A stretch of DNA of 41,000 bases from Tolypothrix sp. FACHB-123. Lineage in GTDB: Bacteria; Cyanobacteriota; Cyanobacteriia; Cyanobacteriales; Nostocaceae. The notes beneath the pieces are model-generated. The model was not told the origin of the DNA, searched no databases, and was given only the letters and a program-made list of their open reading frames with translations. The position numbers were made by a program, and so were the translations under genes. The DNA lies in NCBI RefSeq assembly GCF_014697075.1, contig NZ_JACJRE010000063.1:1-41000 (forward strand). Direction: 5' to 3'. Positions 16,756-26,120 of this stretch are shown in pieces (within the stretch, counting starts at the first letter, position 1; each line of letters starts with the position of its first letter).

Positions 16756-17574
16756 CTAAATTCTTGCGTACCACTCATTTCCACCTAAACTTTCGATATA
16801 ATAACCGTAATCTTGGAGAAGCTTTTGTGCCTCACCAGGTTTTATACCGAGTTTTGACATACGAACAACATTCTCTTCAAAAAAAATATGGCTAATTTTG
16901 TGCGATCGCAATAATTTTTCTGCTCCTTGGAGTACCCAAGTATCCGCACCTTCTGTATCTATCTTTAGAACATCGATGTGTTGGCACTCATTGTTGAGTA
17001 AAAAATCATCAAGTGAAACAACCGGGACTTCAATAGTTCGATCCTGGGATTGGAAAACTATCCCTCCCCATCCACTTTGATCATTAGGTCCCAAATCGAA
17101 TTTTATACTTCCACTCTCTTTGCCTACAGCTGTCTCTTGTAAATCTACTTGATGAATAATACTATTACTTTGCAAATTCAATTTTAAAGCCTCAAAGTTT
17201 TTGGGAGATGCTTCAAATGCAATCACTCTGTTATTATCTTTAGTAGCAGCCCAAAGACATGAATAATAACCATAGTTAGCACCAACATCAATCATTAAAC
17301 CTCCAGACTTTGCTAGTTCTATCACACGCCTAGAAACAGGTAATTCATAAAATCCCAAGAAGGCAATAGATTTATGAGCTATATCTGTTGGCATTAAGTG
17401 CAAAAAGATATGAGGAGAAAATTCTAAATTACTTTTATTAAATAAGTCTAAATATTTCGTATTTGTAGTATTTGCATACAACTTCCAAAATAAAGTTTCT
17501 CTTAACCATAAGGGTCTAACATTCATTAACCAAGGTCTATTAATAGAATTAGCAGACGCTTTATTGTTTCGCAT
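16756..17574 (-). CDS. FkbM-family methyltransferase
   Basis: This 272-residue SAM-dependent methyltransferase has motif I IDVGANYG (95-102), FEASP (120-124) and KIDTEGAD (204-211), the FkbM signature. About 90 residues precede the catalytic fold, including a WxxxLYANTxNxxYLDLF-like segment that could bind the acceptor (inference). It is the second FkbM gene in the locus and lacks the tandem repeat of the other. It lies 10 bp downstream of a GT2 gene and 46 bp upstream of the divergent GT-B gene. It probably O-methylates a sugar of the same glycan. Confidence 0.88.
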   Translation of the reverse strand: MRNNKASANSINRPWLMNVRPLWLRETLFWKLYANTTNTKYLDLFNKSNLEFSPHIFLHLMPTDIAHKSIAFLGFYELPVSRRVIELAKSGGLMIDVGANYGYYSCLWAATKDNNRVIAFEASPKNFEALKLNLQSNSIIHQVDLQETAVGKESGSIKFDLGPNDQSGWGGIVFQSQDRTIEVPVVSLDDFLLNNECQHIDVLKIDTEGADTWVLQGAEKLLRSHKISHIFFEENVVRMSKLGIKPGEAQKLLQDYGYYIESLGGNEWYARI

Positions 17575-17584
17575 AATTAATAAT

Positions 17585-18451
17585 TTAGTTAATTTTATTT
17601 GTATTGAAGTGAAACTGTTTGTATAATCTAAAAGCCATGTGAAAATTGGCTATATGTTCTAAAAATGCTTCTTTAATTCCATGTCCTTTAAATATTAAAG
17701 ATTCTGGTATTGTAAATTTTATAAAACTATATAAATTATTCTTTAAATAAGTTTTAAAATTAATATTAACTAACTCTTCTGGATGAATATATAGATAAAT
17801 TAATACTGATTCCTGATGCTGTTTGAGCTTTCTCCAGCCACCTTTAGTTCTCCAAGGATGGCATACCGAGGCTAAATTTACAAAAATAAATTTGCGCTCT
17901 ATCTTTGTGAGCCTTAGTCTCAGATCCACATCTTCCATAGCCGCGTAGGGAAATCGCTCGTCAAAACCACCTAAAGACTGAAATAGTTGCAGTTGAATTG
18001 CAAAATTACATGACCATAAATATCCTCCTGTTTCATTCACAGGAGAGATTTCACTTAGTGTTTTTTTGGGGCGATCAACATAAGTCCTACCCTCAAAAAC
18101 TAAACAAGAGGGTTCAGCCACTGTAGCTTTAGCATAAACTTCTAGCCATTGAGGGTCGGGTAAGCAATCATCATCAGTAAAAGCTAACCATTTCCCTTGA
18201 GCATACTTAGCCCCATTATTGCGATTAGCAGCTGGGCCTTTGCGTGGACCAGCAACCCACTTTGCCCAAGGGTATTGTTGCCGAATCATTTCCTCAGCAG
18301 TAGTTTGGGAGCCATCATCTGTGACAATGACTTCATACTGATCTGCGGGCAATGTTTGTACAGATGGAGCAAGACAATTTAGGCATTTTGCTAGTAAATC
18401 ATTGCGATCATAGGTAGGAATAATTACTGAAAATGTAGTTTTTATATTCAT
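17585..18451 (-). CDS. GT2-family glycosyltransferase
   Basis: This is an inverting GT-A transferase of family 2. From the ATG at 18451 the protein is 288 residues and begins MNIKTTFSVIIPTYDRN, the normal start of the fold. It has VTDDGSQ, the metal-binding FTDDDCLP, a GGFDE segment and the likely catalytic-base motif MEDVDLRLR. A longer reading from GTG at 18496 would add 15 residues; I reject it because the GT2 domain starts only after the ATG. It lies 49 bp after the preceding GT-B gene and 10 bp before the FkbM gene. The C-terminal tail is AT-rich and basic, possibly associating with the membrane. Confidence 0.87.
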   Translation of the reverse strand: MNIKTTFSVIIPTYDRNDLLAKCLNCLAPSVQTLPADQYEVIVTDDGSQTTAEEMIRQQYPWAKWVAGPRKGPAANRNNGAKYAQGKWLAFTDDDCLPDPQWLEVYAKATVAEPSCLVFEGRTYVDRPKKTLSEISPVNETGGYLWSCNFAIQLQLFQSLGGFDERFPYAAMEDVDLRLRLTKIERKFIFVNLASVCHPWRTKGGWRKLKQHQESVLIYLYIHPEELVNINFKTYLKNNLYSFIKFTIPESLIFKGHGIKEAFLEHIANFHMAFRLYKQFHFNTNKIN

Positions 18452-18500
18452 ACATGTACTAACTTTATAAAAAATTGTATGCGCCAATATACTCACTTCC

Positions 18501-19739
18501 TCAGATGCGAGTAATTTCTTTGCTTGTCTTTAGAGTGGTTTTAGAAATCCACTGATATAGCTCACTACTAACCTTATTTTTTTCAAAGTTTTGTTTTAAA
18601 ACATCATATGCTACCTTTGCATATCTTTGATTCTTGTCTCGATTTTCCATTAGTTCTGCCACAAAAAGCTTAACTTCCGAAACGTTGTTGGTTTCACAAA
18701 CAAGACCACAATTCCATTTTTTGACAAATTGATTACAGGCAGAGTAAGTAGGTCCACAAGATAAAATAGGTCTACCTGATGCCATATAGTCAGTTATTTT
18801 TGTTTGCACTGAACACTGAGTCATATGATAATAATCTGGCAAGAATGACGAAGCAACTAGTAGTAAATCTGCTTTAATTAAAGCATTGTTCAATTTTTCA
18901 TAAGGAATGAAATCACCATTAGTTACTTGCCATAGCTCCCATTTTTCTTTATACCAATCCCAAAAAGACTGGTCGGTATGTAAAATAAGCTCAATGGCTT
19001 TACCCTCAGTTCTTAATTGAAAAATAGCCTCTGCCATAACAGCGACTGCATCGTAATGCATTTGCCAGATTGAGCCAGCATAAACTACTCTGAAAGGTTC
19101 TCCTTCAATAACATTAAAGTCAGGAGCATATTGTTCTAATAATTCGACAGGATTATGCACAATGATGGAATTCTTCGGTGTAACTTGATATCGACTAACT
19201 AAACTCTCCTGTAATTGCTCACTAATCATCAGCCACCCAGTTGAGTTTCTCAGAAGTTGGGCAGTGACATTCTGTACACTTCCTGATAACCAACGAGTAT
19301 TATCATCAGCCACCCAATCATCCATGAAATAAATTAGAAATGGACACTGGAATTGCTTGCTAATTTTCCATCCCATCAAGAGACATAAAGGTGTTATAGG
19401 GCAGATAAGAATTGCTTCTGGCGCAAATTTTGCTATTTTTACTTTATTAGGAATTGGTAACCAATCCAGCAGTTGCAAATTTATGAAATTTATAAATGAC
19501 TTCACTAAAAAGCCAAATCTATTACGTAGGGGTGAAATATAATGTTCGCGGAAAGAGCAAGATTGCTGTTGCCATTGTGGTGCAGTTGGCTCATTTCGCA
19601 TTTGTTCTGCTGGAGCAAATATCATCAAGCGATCAGAGGGATAATTATCAAATAGATTAGCCAGCGTGCGGTTTACTCCTTTGCCATTTAAGCTAAGAGT
19701 TGCTTCGCTAACAATTAAAAGTCGTGGCAAGTTACTCAT
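18501..19739 (-). CDS. GT-B glycosyltransferase (GT4-like)
   Basis: This is a 412-residue GT-B protein. The first domain has LLIVSEATLSLNGKGVNRTL (7-26); the second has VVYAGSIWQMHYDAV and the segment VQTKITDYMASGRPILSCG, where GT4 enzymes of the WbuB type carry a K-x-Y/D-x-A-x-G-x-P version in place of E-x7-E. It is therefore likely an active transferase of a variant subgroup, though catalysis is inferred. It follows the epimerase gene by 30 bp and may use the sugar nucleotide which that enzyme produces (inference). Confidence 0.8.
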   Translation of the reverse strand: MSNLPRLLIVSEATLSLNGKGVNRTLANLFDNYPSDRLMIFAPAEQMRNEPTAPQWQQQSCSFREHYISPLRNRFGFLVKSFINFINLQLLDWLPIPNKVKIAKFAPEAILICPITPLCLLMGWKISKQFQCPFLIYFMDDWVADDNTRWLSGSVQNVTAQLLRNSTGWLMISEQLQESLVSRYQVTPKNSIIVHNPVELLEQYAPDFNVIEGEPFRVVYAGSIWQMHYDAVAVMAEAIFQLRTEGKAIELILHTDQSFWDWYKEKWELWQVTNGDFIPYEKLNNALIKADLLLVASSFLPDYYHMTQCSVQTKITDYMASGRPILSCGPTYSACNQFVKKWNCGLVCETNNVSEVKLFVAELMENRDKNQRYAKVAYDVLKQNFEKNKVSSELYQWISKTTLKTSKEITRI

Positions 19740-19769
19740 TTATCGTTAGTTTTAACTATCTTTGAAGAA

Positions 19770-20822
19770 CTACTGATTTCTGCTTAACCAGCCTGCTACA
19801 ATCTCTGTAAATATTGTCTGTAGTGATTTGGTTATCGACCAGTTAGGATAGTGTGTTTTCATTTTACGTAAATCGCTGTAGTAGCAGATATGGTCACCTT
19901 CACGGTTTTTGTCTACATACTCATACTCCATATTTTTGCCAGTTAGAGAAGCAACGATATCAAATGCTTCTAAAATTGAGCATGTGTTTTCTTTACCGCC
20001 TCCAAGATTGTAAACTTCACCACTACGAGGAGTCTGGATAAACTCTTCGATAAAATGTGCTACATCATAAGAATGGATATTATCCCTAACTTGTTTGCCT
20101 TTATAACCAAATACTTTATAAGTCTTTTTCTCAAGATTGCATTTAACTAAGTAACTGAGAAATCCATGCAATTCCACGCCAGAGTGATTAGGGCCTGTCA
20201 GACAACCACCACGCAAGCAGCAAGTTTTGAGACCAAAGTATCGGCCATACTCTTGTACCATAATATCGGCAGCAACTTTGGAAGCACCAAATAGGGAATG
20301 TTTGGATTGGTCAATACGCAATGATTCGGGAATACCATACTGATAAATTGGGTCAGCGTAGTCCCAGCGCTTTTCCAACTCCACCATTGGAATCTCGTTA
20401 GGTGCATCCCCATATACCTTATTGGTAGACATATGCACAAAAGGCGCTTCTGGAACAAATCGACGAGTGGCTTCCAAAAGATTTAATGTACCGACAGCGT
20501 TGGTGTCAAAGTCTTCAAAGGGAATTGTTGCTGCGAGATCGTGACTAGGTTGTGCTGCTGCATGGACGATCGCATCTGGTCTGAGGCTATCAATGAGATC
20601 TAGGATAGCTTGGCGATCGCGAATATCCACTTCATAATGCACAAATCCTTTAATTAAGGACTGTAACCGCTGTTGGCTCCAGCGAGTGTCTCCCTGAGAA
20701 CCAAAGAAAACGGCTCTTTGGTTATTATCAACACCATAAATTGCCCAGCCTTGATTAGCAAAATATAAACAAACCTCAGAACCAATCAGCCCTGAGGAGC
20801 CAGTGACAAGTAATTTCTTCAT
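19770..20822 (-). CDS. extended SDR nucleotide-sugar epimerase/dehydratase, Tyr-to-Phe variant
   Basis: This is a 350-residue extended short-chain dehydrogenase. The NAD-binding motif is TGSSGLIG (7-14), and [11 protein letters not shown] (88-98) and STNKVYGD (132-139) are most like CDP-paratose 2-epimerase (tyvelose epimerase, RfbE-type) proteins. The active-site motif is normally YxxxK; here it reads FGASK, with Phe178 and Lys182. [14 protein letters not shown] (202-215) and [11 protein letters not shown] (244-254) complete the sugar-nucleotide site. Without the tyrosine hydroxyl the usual base is missing, so the enzyme may use another residue, have a different reaction, or belong to a cyanobacterial subfamily with this substitution. 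It sits among GT genes and probably supplies a modified sugar nucleotide. Confidence 0.8.
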   Translation of the reverse strand: MKKLLVTGSSGLIGSEVCLYFANQGWAIYGVDNNQRAVFFGSQGDTRWSQQRLQSLIKGFVHYEVDIRDRQAILDLIDSLRPDAIVHAAAQPSHDLAATIPFEDFDTNAVGTLNLLEATRRFVPEAPFVHMSTNKVYGDAPNEIPMVELEKRWDYADPIYQYGIPESLRIDQSKHSLFGASKVAADIMVQEYGRYFGLKTCCLRGGCLTGPNHSGVELHGFLSYLVKCNLEKKTYKVFGYKGKQVRDNIHSYDVAHFIEEFIQTPRSGEVYNLGGGKENTCSILEAFDIVASLTGKNMEYEYVDKNREGDHICYYSDLRKMKTHYPNWSITKSLQTIFTEIVAGWLSRNQ

Positions 20823-20887
20823 TTGTGTAATACCCTACAATATTTATGCTTCGCGCACCTGGAGTTCTAGGCTTCCTTCTACGACAC

Positions 20888-21793
20888 TCAAGAAGTTAGG
20901 GACTTCAAAGCCATATCTAGACCTCTGATGGAGGCATCGTGAAGACGACGTTGATTAGGAGTTAACCGCCAACGAATATAATATTGAAACAGCTTCTTTC
21001 GCCAAGACGGTTTTTTGGGTATTTGGCCTCGAATCGAATTAACAATTGTATGAGAGTAAGTCATTCCTTCTGCTAATCTTTCAAGATAATCCAATTGCAG
21101 GCGGAAAGCTGGAATCAAATGAGTCATTTTGAGTGCTGTAAATTGACCTGTGCCTAAACCCATATCACAGGCGGTAAAAGCCAAGTCTGAGTCTCCACCG
21201 GAAGTTAATTGCTTACCTTGACGATCTAATTTAATTCTCTCAGTTTGAATAGATAGTGATTCAGCGTACTTTTCAGCTACAAATTTGCGAATGCAAAGTC
21301 CAGCACCACAGGGTGTTGTTTCATGCTGATGTAGCAAGTTCGACCACTTATCTCGCTCGAATTCTCGAATTACCAACATTGGCCAATATGGCTTAGTCCA
21401 TTCTGGTGGTTCAATTTCAAAATTTGGTCTAATTTGTCCACCCCAAGCGCCGATAAAGGGATAATCTTTACTAATTTGTAAAGCAACTTCTAAGTAGTCA
21501 GAATTTAAAACGTTATCATCATCTACAAAAATTAGTATTTCGGTCTTAGCCTCCTTAATTCCACGTAGCCGAGCAGGTGTTAAACCTAGTTGTTCTTCTC
21601 GAATATGATAAGCATTAGGATGCCAGGTAATATCGATTTCTGAAGAAAGAAATTGATCACTTGCGTTATCAATGAACAATAATTCCCATTGCTCTAGTGA
21701 CAACGTTTGTGATTTTAGTGCTGCTAGCACTTTGTCAAGATAATCGCGCCGGGGATTGTAAGTGCAAATGATAACACTAATGATTAATTTCAT
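20888..21793 (-). CDS. GT2-family glycosyltransferase
   Basis: This is a GT-A family 2 enzyme; the product from the ATG at 21793 is 301 residues. It has SVIICTYNPR at the start, LLFIDNASD, the metal-binding FVDDDNVL and, towards the C-terminus, GGDSDLAF as the probable catalytic-base motif. An upstream TTG start at 21817 overlapping the preceding stop is possible but adds only eight residues outside the fold, so the ATG is preferred. It follows another GT2 gene by 20 bp. The WTKPYWPMLV region matches a GT2 subgroup common in cyanobacteria, but its sugar is unknown. Confidence 0.87.
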   Translation of the reverse strand: MKLIISVIICTYNPRRDYLDKVLAALKSQTLSLEQWELLFIDNASDQFLSSEIDITWHPNAYHIREEQLGLTPARLRGIKEAKTEILIFVDDDNVLNSDYLEVALQISKDYPFIGAWGGQIRPNFEIEPPEWTKPYWPMLVIREFERDKWSNLLHQHETTPCGAGLCIRKFVAEKYAESLSIQTERIKLDRQGKQLTSGGDSDLAFTACDMGLGTGQFTALKMTHLIPAFRLQLDYLERLAEGMTYSHTIVNSIRGQIPKKPSWRKKLFQYYIRWRLTPNQRRLHDASIRGLDMALKSLTS

Positions 21794-21813
21794 ATGTATA
21801 TTCAATAAATTTA

Positions 21814-22800
21814 TCAAAAATTACTCTCTCTCAGTTTTGAATTCATTTTTAATGGCAGCTTGATAAATTGTTTTATCTTCTTTTTAACAGACTGCCTAAT
21901 ATGTTGATAAAATTGTGACAATTCATACAATTTTTTGTAATTATAAGGCCACAAAGCTTTATTCAAAGCTTGCCAAACTTCACTATCCTTCACTTCTTTT
22001 TTATATAAATAGTTTTTTAACCAATTTAGGAAAGATAAATGGGCAGAATTAGGTTGTGAGGGATTGTACTGTCCTAAAGCTTGTGCGACATAACAAGAGC
22101 TATTTGAGTGCTGCCGATACCTGTCCCAACAACTACTTTCAATAAAGACAGGTGCGTGAAGAGAGACCTTGTAAAAAAAGGCTTGATCTTCATACATACT
22201 TCGGAAGGACTCCTCGAAACCGCCAACATTCTTGACTAGCTCACGTCGCATGAGTACACTACAAGTAGCTGGTGTTGATGCTTTGTCTTCTAAGAAGAGC
22301 TTAAGAAGTTTTGGCGGTTGTACCAACGTATCAGGTTTCACACCTAAACGTCGTCCAAAATCCCGCTGAGTATCTTCAGGATTACCCGTCCAGCTAAACC
22401 ACATCAAAGTAGAGCCATAGACCATAGCGGCTTCAGGCTGTGCTTCCAAGATTGCTAATTGTTTTTCTAGTTTCTGTGGTAACCAGATGTCATCTGCATC
22501 TAGAAGAGCAATGTACTCTCCTTGAGAATGGCGAATACCTAAATTGCGTGTTGCACTCATACCGCGATTTTGATGAGCTTCGTGCTCTAGATAGCGCACT
22601 TTGTCTGGGTATTTTTGAGCATATCGCCAAGCAATAGCAGTACTCTCGTCGTTTGAACCATCATCTGCTAGCAAAAGTTCCCAATTATCATAGGATTGGG
22701 AAAAAACGCTTTCTATGGCTTCGATGAAGAACTTTTCCCCAGCGTTTAAAAAGATCATGATGCAAGAAACTAACGGTTTCTTATTTATCTGTTCACTCAT
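21814..22800 (-). CDS. GT2-family glycosyltransferase with C-terminal helical tail
   Basis: This 328-residue protein has a GT-A domain: SCIMIFLNAG at the start, LLLADDGSNDES (42-53), NRGMSATRN (78-86), LLDADDIWLP with the DxD at 101-103, and a GGFEESFRSMYEDQAF acceptor motif. Residues about 256-290 form a tail (core SFLNW, VWQAL, KALWPY) also present in the GT2 at 26121-27095 and, without a GT domain, at the start of the methyltransferase at 23821-24720. The gene overlaps the preceding deacetylase by 8 bp. It is a close paralogue of the 26121-27095 protein through most of its length, so the two probably arose by duplication and may add related sugars. Confidence 0.88.
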   Translation of the reverse strand: MSEQINKKPLVSCIMIFLNAGEKFFIEAIESVFSQSYDNWELLLADDGSNDESTAIAWRYAQKYPDKVRYLEHEAHQNRGMSATRNLGIRHSQGEYIALLDADDIWLPQKLEKQLAILEAQPEAAMVYGSTLMWFSWTGNPEDTQRDFGRRLGVKPDTLVQPPKLLKLFLEDKASTPATCSVLMRRELVKNVGGFEESFRSMYEDQAFFYKVSLHAPVFIESSCWDRYRQHSNSSCYVAQALGQYNPSQPNSAHLSFLNWLKNYLYKKEVKDSEVWQALNKALWPYNYKKLYELSQFYQHIRQSVKKKIKQFIKLPLKMNSKLRESNF

Positions 22801-23815
22801 GAAACCACCTCAGTAATTGCTTAACAAATTCTTCTCCATTCCAATTTTCAACGGCAAACCGAGGCAAATCAAAGCGGTTACTCTTGTACCAGACAAGACC
22901 TTGAGCAGTAGAGCAGGCGCAGTCAAATCCAGCACAGCGAGCTAGTTCAATGGTTTCCGTGGTGCGATCGCCGAAAGGATAGGAAACACTGGTGACTGAA
23001 CGATTTAAAATTTTTTCTAAGTAAGTTTTACTGTGCTCGATTTCATATCGTTGCAATTCTTTTGATTGCGCTGAGAGAAAGGGATGGGTAACTGTATGTG
23101 CGCCAATTTCTACTAATTTTCCATCAGCTAATGTAGATACTTCTTCAAGAAACAGCGGACGATACGTTTGACGTGCAGTAGGTTGAGCATGACTCCAAGT
23201 AAGGATATCTTTTAACGCTTTCAACCGCTGACTGTCACTTAAAGGTCGCAATACTTCCCAAATTGTGTAATAAAAATGCATTCGTGAACCTGGCGCAGCT
23301 TCCCAGGCTTTACAAGTGCGATCGCGCTGATATTTTTCTAAACTATAATCTGCTGCTGTACCTAACTCCCACTGATGAACACTACCGTTAATAGTCAAGG
23401 AAAGCTTTTCTGGTAATTTACCCGGTTTCAACAGTAGTCGCTCTAACTCATCCCACCAAAACTCACGCTCTTGTCCTATATAACCAGTACTGACAAATAC
23501 TGTTGCTGGAGTGTTGTATTCTTCTAATAGGGGTTTTGCATTATGGAGATTATCTGCATAACCATCGTCAAAGGTGATCACAACTGCTCGGTTTGGAATC
23601 TTGCCATTCTGGTAAGCTTGCACAAACTGTTTCAGGCTCAAAGGATAAGCATATTTTTGCACAACTTCCAGTTGTTCAGCGAAGTGGTGAGGAGTTACAC
23701 ATAGTCCCCAAGGGTCTAAATCTACTTCAGCAACACGGTGGTACATTAAAATCAGCGCCTTTGATGCAATTCGTTGCCGAACTTGCTGTAATCTGCCGAA
23801 TCCACGTATTCCCAT
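22793..23815 (-). CDS. polysaccharide deacetylase (CE4/NodB family)
   Basis: This 340-residue metal-dependent deacetylase has the NodB motifs: TFDDGYADN (81-89, Asp83 the likely base and Asp84 a metal ligand), HTVTHP (His240 and His244, metal ligands), YPFGD (279-283) and LPRF (317-320). A further region (about 115-215) between motifs 1 and 2 is longer than in minimal CE4 enzymes. It would remove N- or O-acetyl groups from a sugar; with the UDP-HexNAc-type dehydrogenase nearby, de-N-acetylation of an amino sugar is plausible. No signal peptide is visible, so it may act in the cytoplasm on a lipid-linked intermediate. It lies 5 bp after the methyltransferase gene and overlaps the next GT2. Confidence 0.88.
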   Translation of the reverse strand: MGIRGFGRLQQVRQRIASKALILMYHRVAEVDLDPWGLCVTPHHFAEQLEVVQKYAYPLSLKQFVQAYQNGKIPNRAVVITFDDGYADNLHNAKPLLEEYNTPATVFVSTGYIGQEREFWWDELERLLLKPGKLPEKLSLTINGSVHQWELGTAADYSLEKYQRDRTCKAWEAAPGSRMHFYYTIWEVLRPLSDSQRLKALKDILTWSHAQPTARQTYRPLFLEEVSTLADGKLVEIGAHTVTHPFLSAQSKELQRYEIEHSKTYLEKILNRSVTSVSYPFGDRTTETIELARCAGFDCACSTAQGLVWYKSNRFDLPRFAVENWNGEEFVKQLLRWFHE

Positions 23816-23820
23816 AGCGT

Positions 23821-24720
23821 TTATTCTGGTTTCACTGCTCTAACACTGATTAAAACTTGATAACTTGGGTCGTGATAATCTAACTCTTGTTTTTGCAGTT
23901 CCTCAGCTGCTAATCCCTGGAGCAAGGAAGTTGCTGCTAGTACATTGCCATAGGTATTAATCAGCACATTTGCCTGGGGAAAGAATTCATCAAACAGCTT
24001 TTGCACAGATATAGCAGTGAAACTCCAACACCAGTAATCTTTCCACTCATCAACACTAATCTGGGTAATTCCGGGAACGGTAATTAAAGCCACACCACCT
24101 GGTTTTAATATGCGGTAGATGGTTTTGAGTGCAGCCGGGAGCTCATAAATTAAATGCAGAGTTTGTGTTAGTACAAGACAATCAAATGCATTTGAAGGAA
24201 TATTTTCAGCATTAGCTAAATCACCAACAATAGTTGCATCTGGGTTACCGTCTTTGACGTGTAGCACATCACTTTTGGTAACGCGATCGCCTCCAAATCT
24301 TGTAGTATAAAAATTATCACCTATCTCCAAGATACGTCCACGAATATCTTCAACCTGCTGAAAAAGAAAATTTTCAATATAATAACGGTCAATTGGCAGA
24401 CCTCGATCATAACCGAAGTACTGACTAATAGGTTTTACCCGTCGCAAATGACCAAATTTTACCTCTCCTACTGGAGGAGTATATTCTACTCCTTGCAACT
24501 GAGACTTTAGTTTGACCTTAACAGAGGCAGGTAATGTCTGTCTGGCAATTGATTTTATAACTGCTTTCATACGTCCCTTTAGATAGTGAAGGCGTTTTGA
24601 GATGTAATACAGATGAGGATAATGGTAAGGAAGTAAGGCTGTTTTGAGTGCTTGCCAGACTTTTTTCTCCTTAACTTCTTGTTTAGATAAATATTTCTCT
24701 ACCCAATTTAAGAACGTCAA
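23821..24720 (-). CDS. SAM-dependent methyltransferase fused to a GT2-type tail
   Basis: This 299-residue protein has two parts. Residues 1-76 match the C-terminal tail of the GT2 at 26121-27095 (for example FLNWVEKYL, VWQALKTAL, KSIARQTLP) and part of the tail of the GT2 at 21814. The rest is a class I methyltransferase with ILEIGDNFYTTRF, VGDLANAENIP, LILxQTLHLI-like and ILKPGGVALITVPG motifs. No GT domain is present. The start shown is a TTG at 24720; the frame stays open to a stop at 24751-24753 and the tail homology seems to extend a little further. An ATG at 24570 (residue 51) has a good AAGGGA ribosome site and would give a shorter protein with only part of the tail. It probably methylates a glycan intermediate and may be a remnant of a GT2-methyltransferase fusion. 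Confidence 0.8.
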   Translation of the reverse strand: MTFLNWVEKYLSKQEVKEKKVWQALKTALLPYHYPHLYYISKRLHYLKGRMKAVIKSIARQTLPASVKVKLKSQLQGVEYTPPVGEVKFGHLRRVKPISQYFGYDRGLPIDRYYIENFLFQQVEDIRGRILEIGDNFYTTRFGGDRVTKSDVLHVKDGNPDATIVGDLANAENIPSNAFDCLVLTQTLHLIYELPAALKTIYRILKPGGVALITVPGITQISVDEWKDYWCWSFTAISVQKLFDEFFPQANVLINTYGNVLAATSLLQGLAAEELQKQELDYHDPSYQVLISVRAVKPE

Positions 24721-24743
24721 CTTCTCAGAATATGGAGAAAATT

Positions 24744-26054
24744 TTATGCTTTAACTACATTTGCAAAATATTGATGACGATAACGTCCTCTGGTATCAAC
24801 AATAAGCGAACTATTCTTTTGAATAAAATCGTAATCAAACTGATCGTGGTCTGTAGCTAATAAAACACAATCCATTTGAGATAAAGTATCAACATTAATT
24901 TCAAGTGATTTTAAATCAAACTGATAATCCCTTTTTTGAGGAAAAACTGGAATATGAGGATCGGAGTAGGAAATAATAGCTCCCTTTTGTTTTAGTATTT
25001 CCATTAACTCAGCTGCTGGCGACTCTCGTGTATCATCAATATTTTTTTTGTATGCTATTCCCAATACTAAAACTTTTGAACCCTTCAAAGCTTTACCCTG
25101 ATTATTGAGCGCTTCTACAAGCTTACCAATCACCCAATCAGGCATTTTAATATTAATTTCACCAGCTAACTCGATAAAGTGAGAGTTGATTCCATATTCC
25201 TTAGCTTTCCAAGCTAGATAAAAAGGATCAATGGGAATGCAATGACCACCAAGACCAGGCCCAGGGTAAAATGGAGTGAAACCAAAGGGCTTTGTTGCAG
25301 CAGCCTCAATCGCTTCCCAGATATCAATTCCCATTCGATCGGTAATAATTTTTAACTCATTTACTAAACTAATATTTACAGCACGATAAATATTTTCTAG
25401 TAGCTTAGTCATTTCAGCTACTTTTGTAGAAGAAACAGGACAAACTTTGTTAATCACACTTTCATATAAGGCTACTCCCACTTCTAAACATGACTTTGTT
25501 GTACCACCAACAACTTTAGGAATAGTTTGAGTAGAAAAGTGCTTATTGCCTGGATCTTCACGTTCAGCAGAGTAGACTAAAAAGATATCTTCACCAATTT
25601 TAAATCCTTGCTTTTCTATTCTTGGTAGAATTTCTTCTTCTGTAGTACCAGGATAAGTTGTACTTTCCAAACTTAATAGTTGCCCAACTCTTAAACTAGG
25701 AATTAAAGAGTTAATAGTATTGATAACAAAGGATAGATCAGGCTCGTGGTGTTTTCCAAGTGGTGTGGGGACACACATAATCAACACATCAGGTTCATGT
25801 GCGCGGCTTAAATCAGAAGTTGCTACAAATTTTTCTGCTTTTTGAGCTTGAAATATCAATTCTTGGTTAATATGTTTTATATAACTTTTGCCCTTATTCA
25901 GTTGCTCAACTTTATTTTTGTCAATATCAAAACCAAGTACATGAAAACCAGCTTCTACAAACCTAAGCATTAAAGGTAATCCAACATAGCCTAAACCCAC
26001 AATACCAATCACGGCGGTTTTATCTTGGATTTGTTGAATGAGTTTATCTTTCAT
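24744..26054 (-). CDS. UDP-GlcNAc/UDP-hexose 6-dehydrogenase (WbpA-like)
   Basis: This 436-residue NAD-dependent nucleotide-sugar dehydrogenase oxidises the C6 hydroxyl of a UDP-sugar to a carboxylate. It shows [12 protein letters not shown] (17-28), [17 protein letters not shown] (94-110), STTYPGTT (131-138), the Lys in EMTKLLEN (214-221), the catalytic Cys272 in [13 protein letters not shown] and [16 protein letters not shown] in the C-terminal domain. The [10 protein letters not shown] form is closest to WbpA-type UDP-N-acetylglucosamine dehydrogenases rather than the shorter UDP-glucose dehydrogenases, but the substrate needs assay. The product would be a uronic acid donor for the GTs nearby. 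It lies 66 bp after one GT2 gene and 23 bp before the tail-methyltransferase gene. Confidence 0.88.
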   Translation of the reverse strand: MKDKLIQQIQDKTAVIGIVGLGYVGLPLMLRFVEAGFHVLGFDIDKNKVEQLNKGKSYIKHINQELIFQAQKAEKFVATSDLSRAHEPDVLIMCVPTPLGKHHEPDLSFVINTINSLIPSLRVGQLLSLESTTYPGTTEEEILPRIEKQGFKIGEDIFLVYSAEREDPGNKHFSTQTIPKVVGGTTKSCLEVGVALYESVINKVCPVSSTKVAEMTKLLENIYRAVNISLVNELKIITDRMGIDIWEAIEAAATKPFGFTPFYPGPGLGGHCIPIDPFYLAWKAKEYGINSHFIELAGEINIKMPDWVIGKLVEALNNQGKALKGSKVLVLGIAYKKNIDDTRESPAAELMEILKQKGAIISYSDPHIPVFPQKRDYQFDLKSLEINVDTLSQMDCVLLATDHDQFDYDFIQKNSSLIVDTRGRYRHQYFANVVKA

Positions 26055-26120
26055 GTTATTCGTCTAATTTTTATGAGTGCAGAATTAAAATTATTTGATC
26101 TAAAAACTAATATTAATTAG

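Noticed and set aside
24570-24720. Treating the tail of the methyltransferase as an untranslated leader
   Set aside because: The ATG at 24570 has a good ribosome site, but the upstream frame is open and matches the GT2 tail, so I keep the longer frame and mention the alternative.
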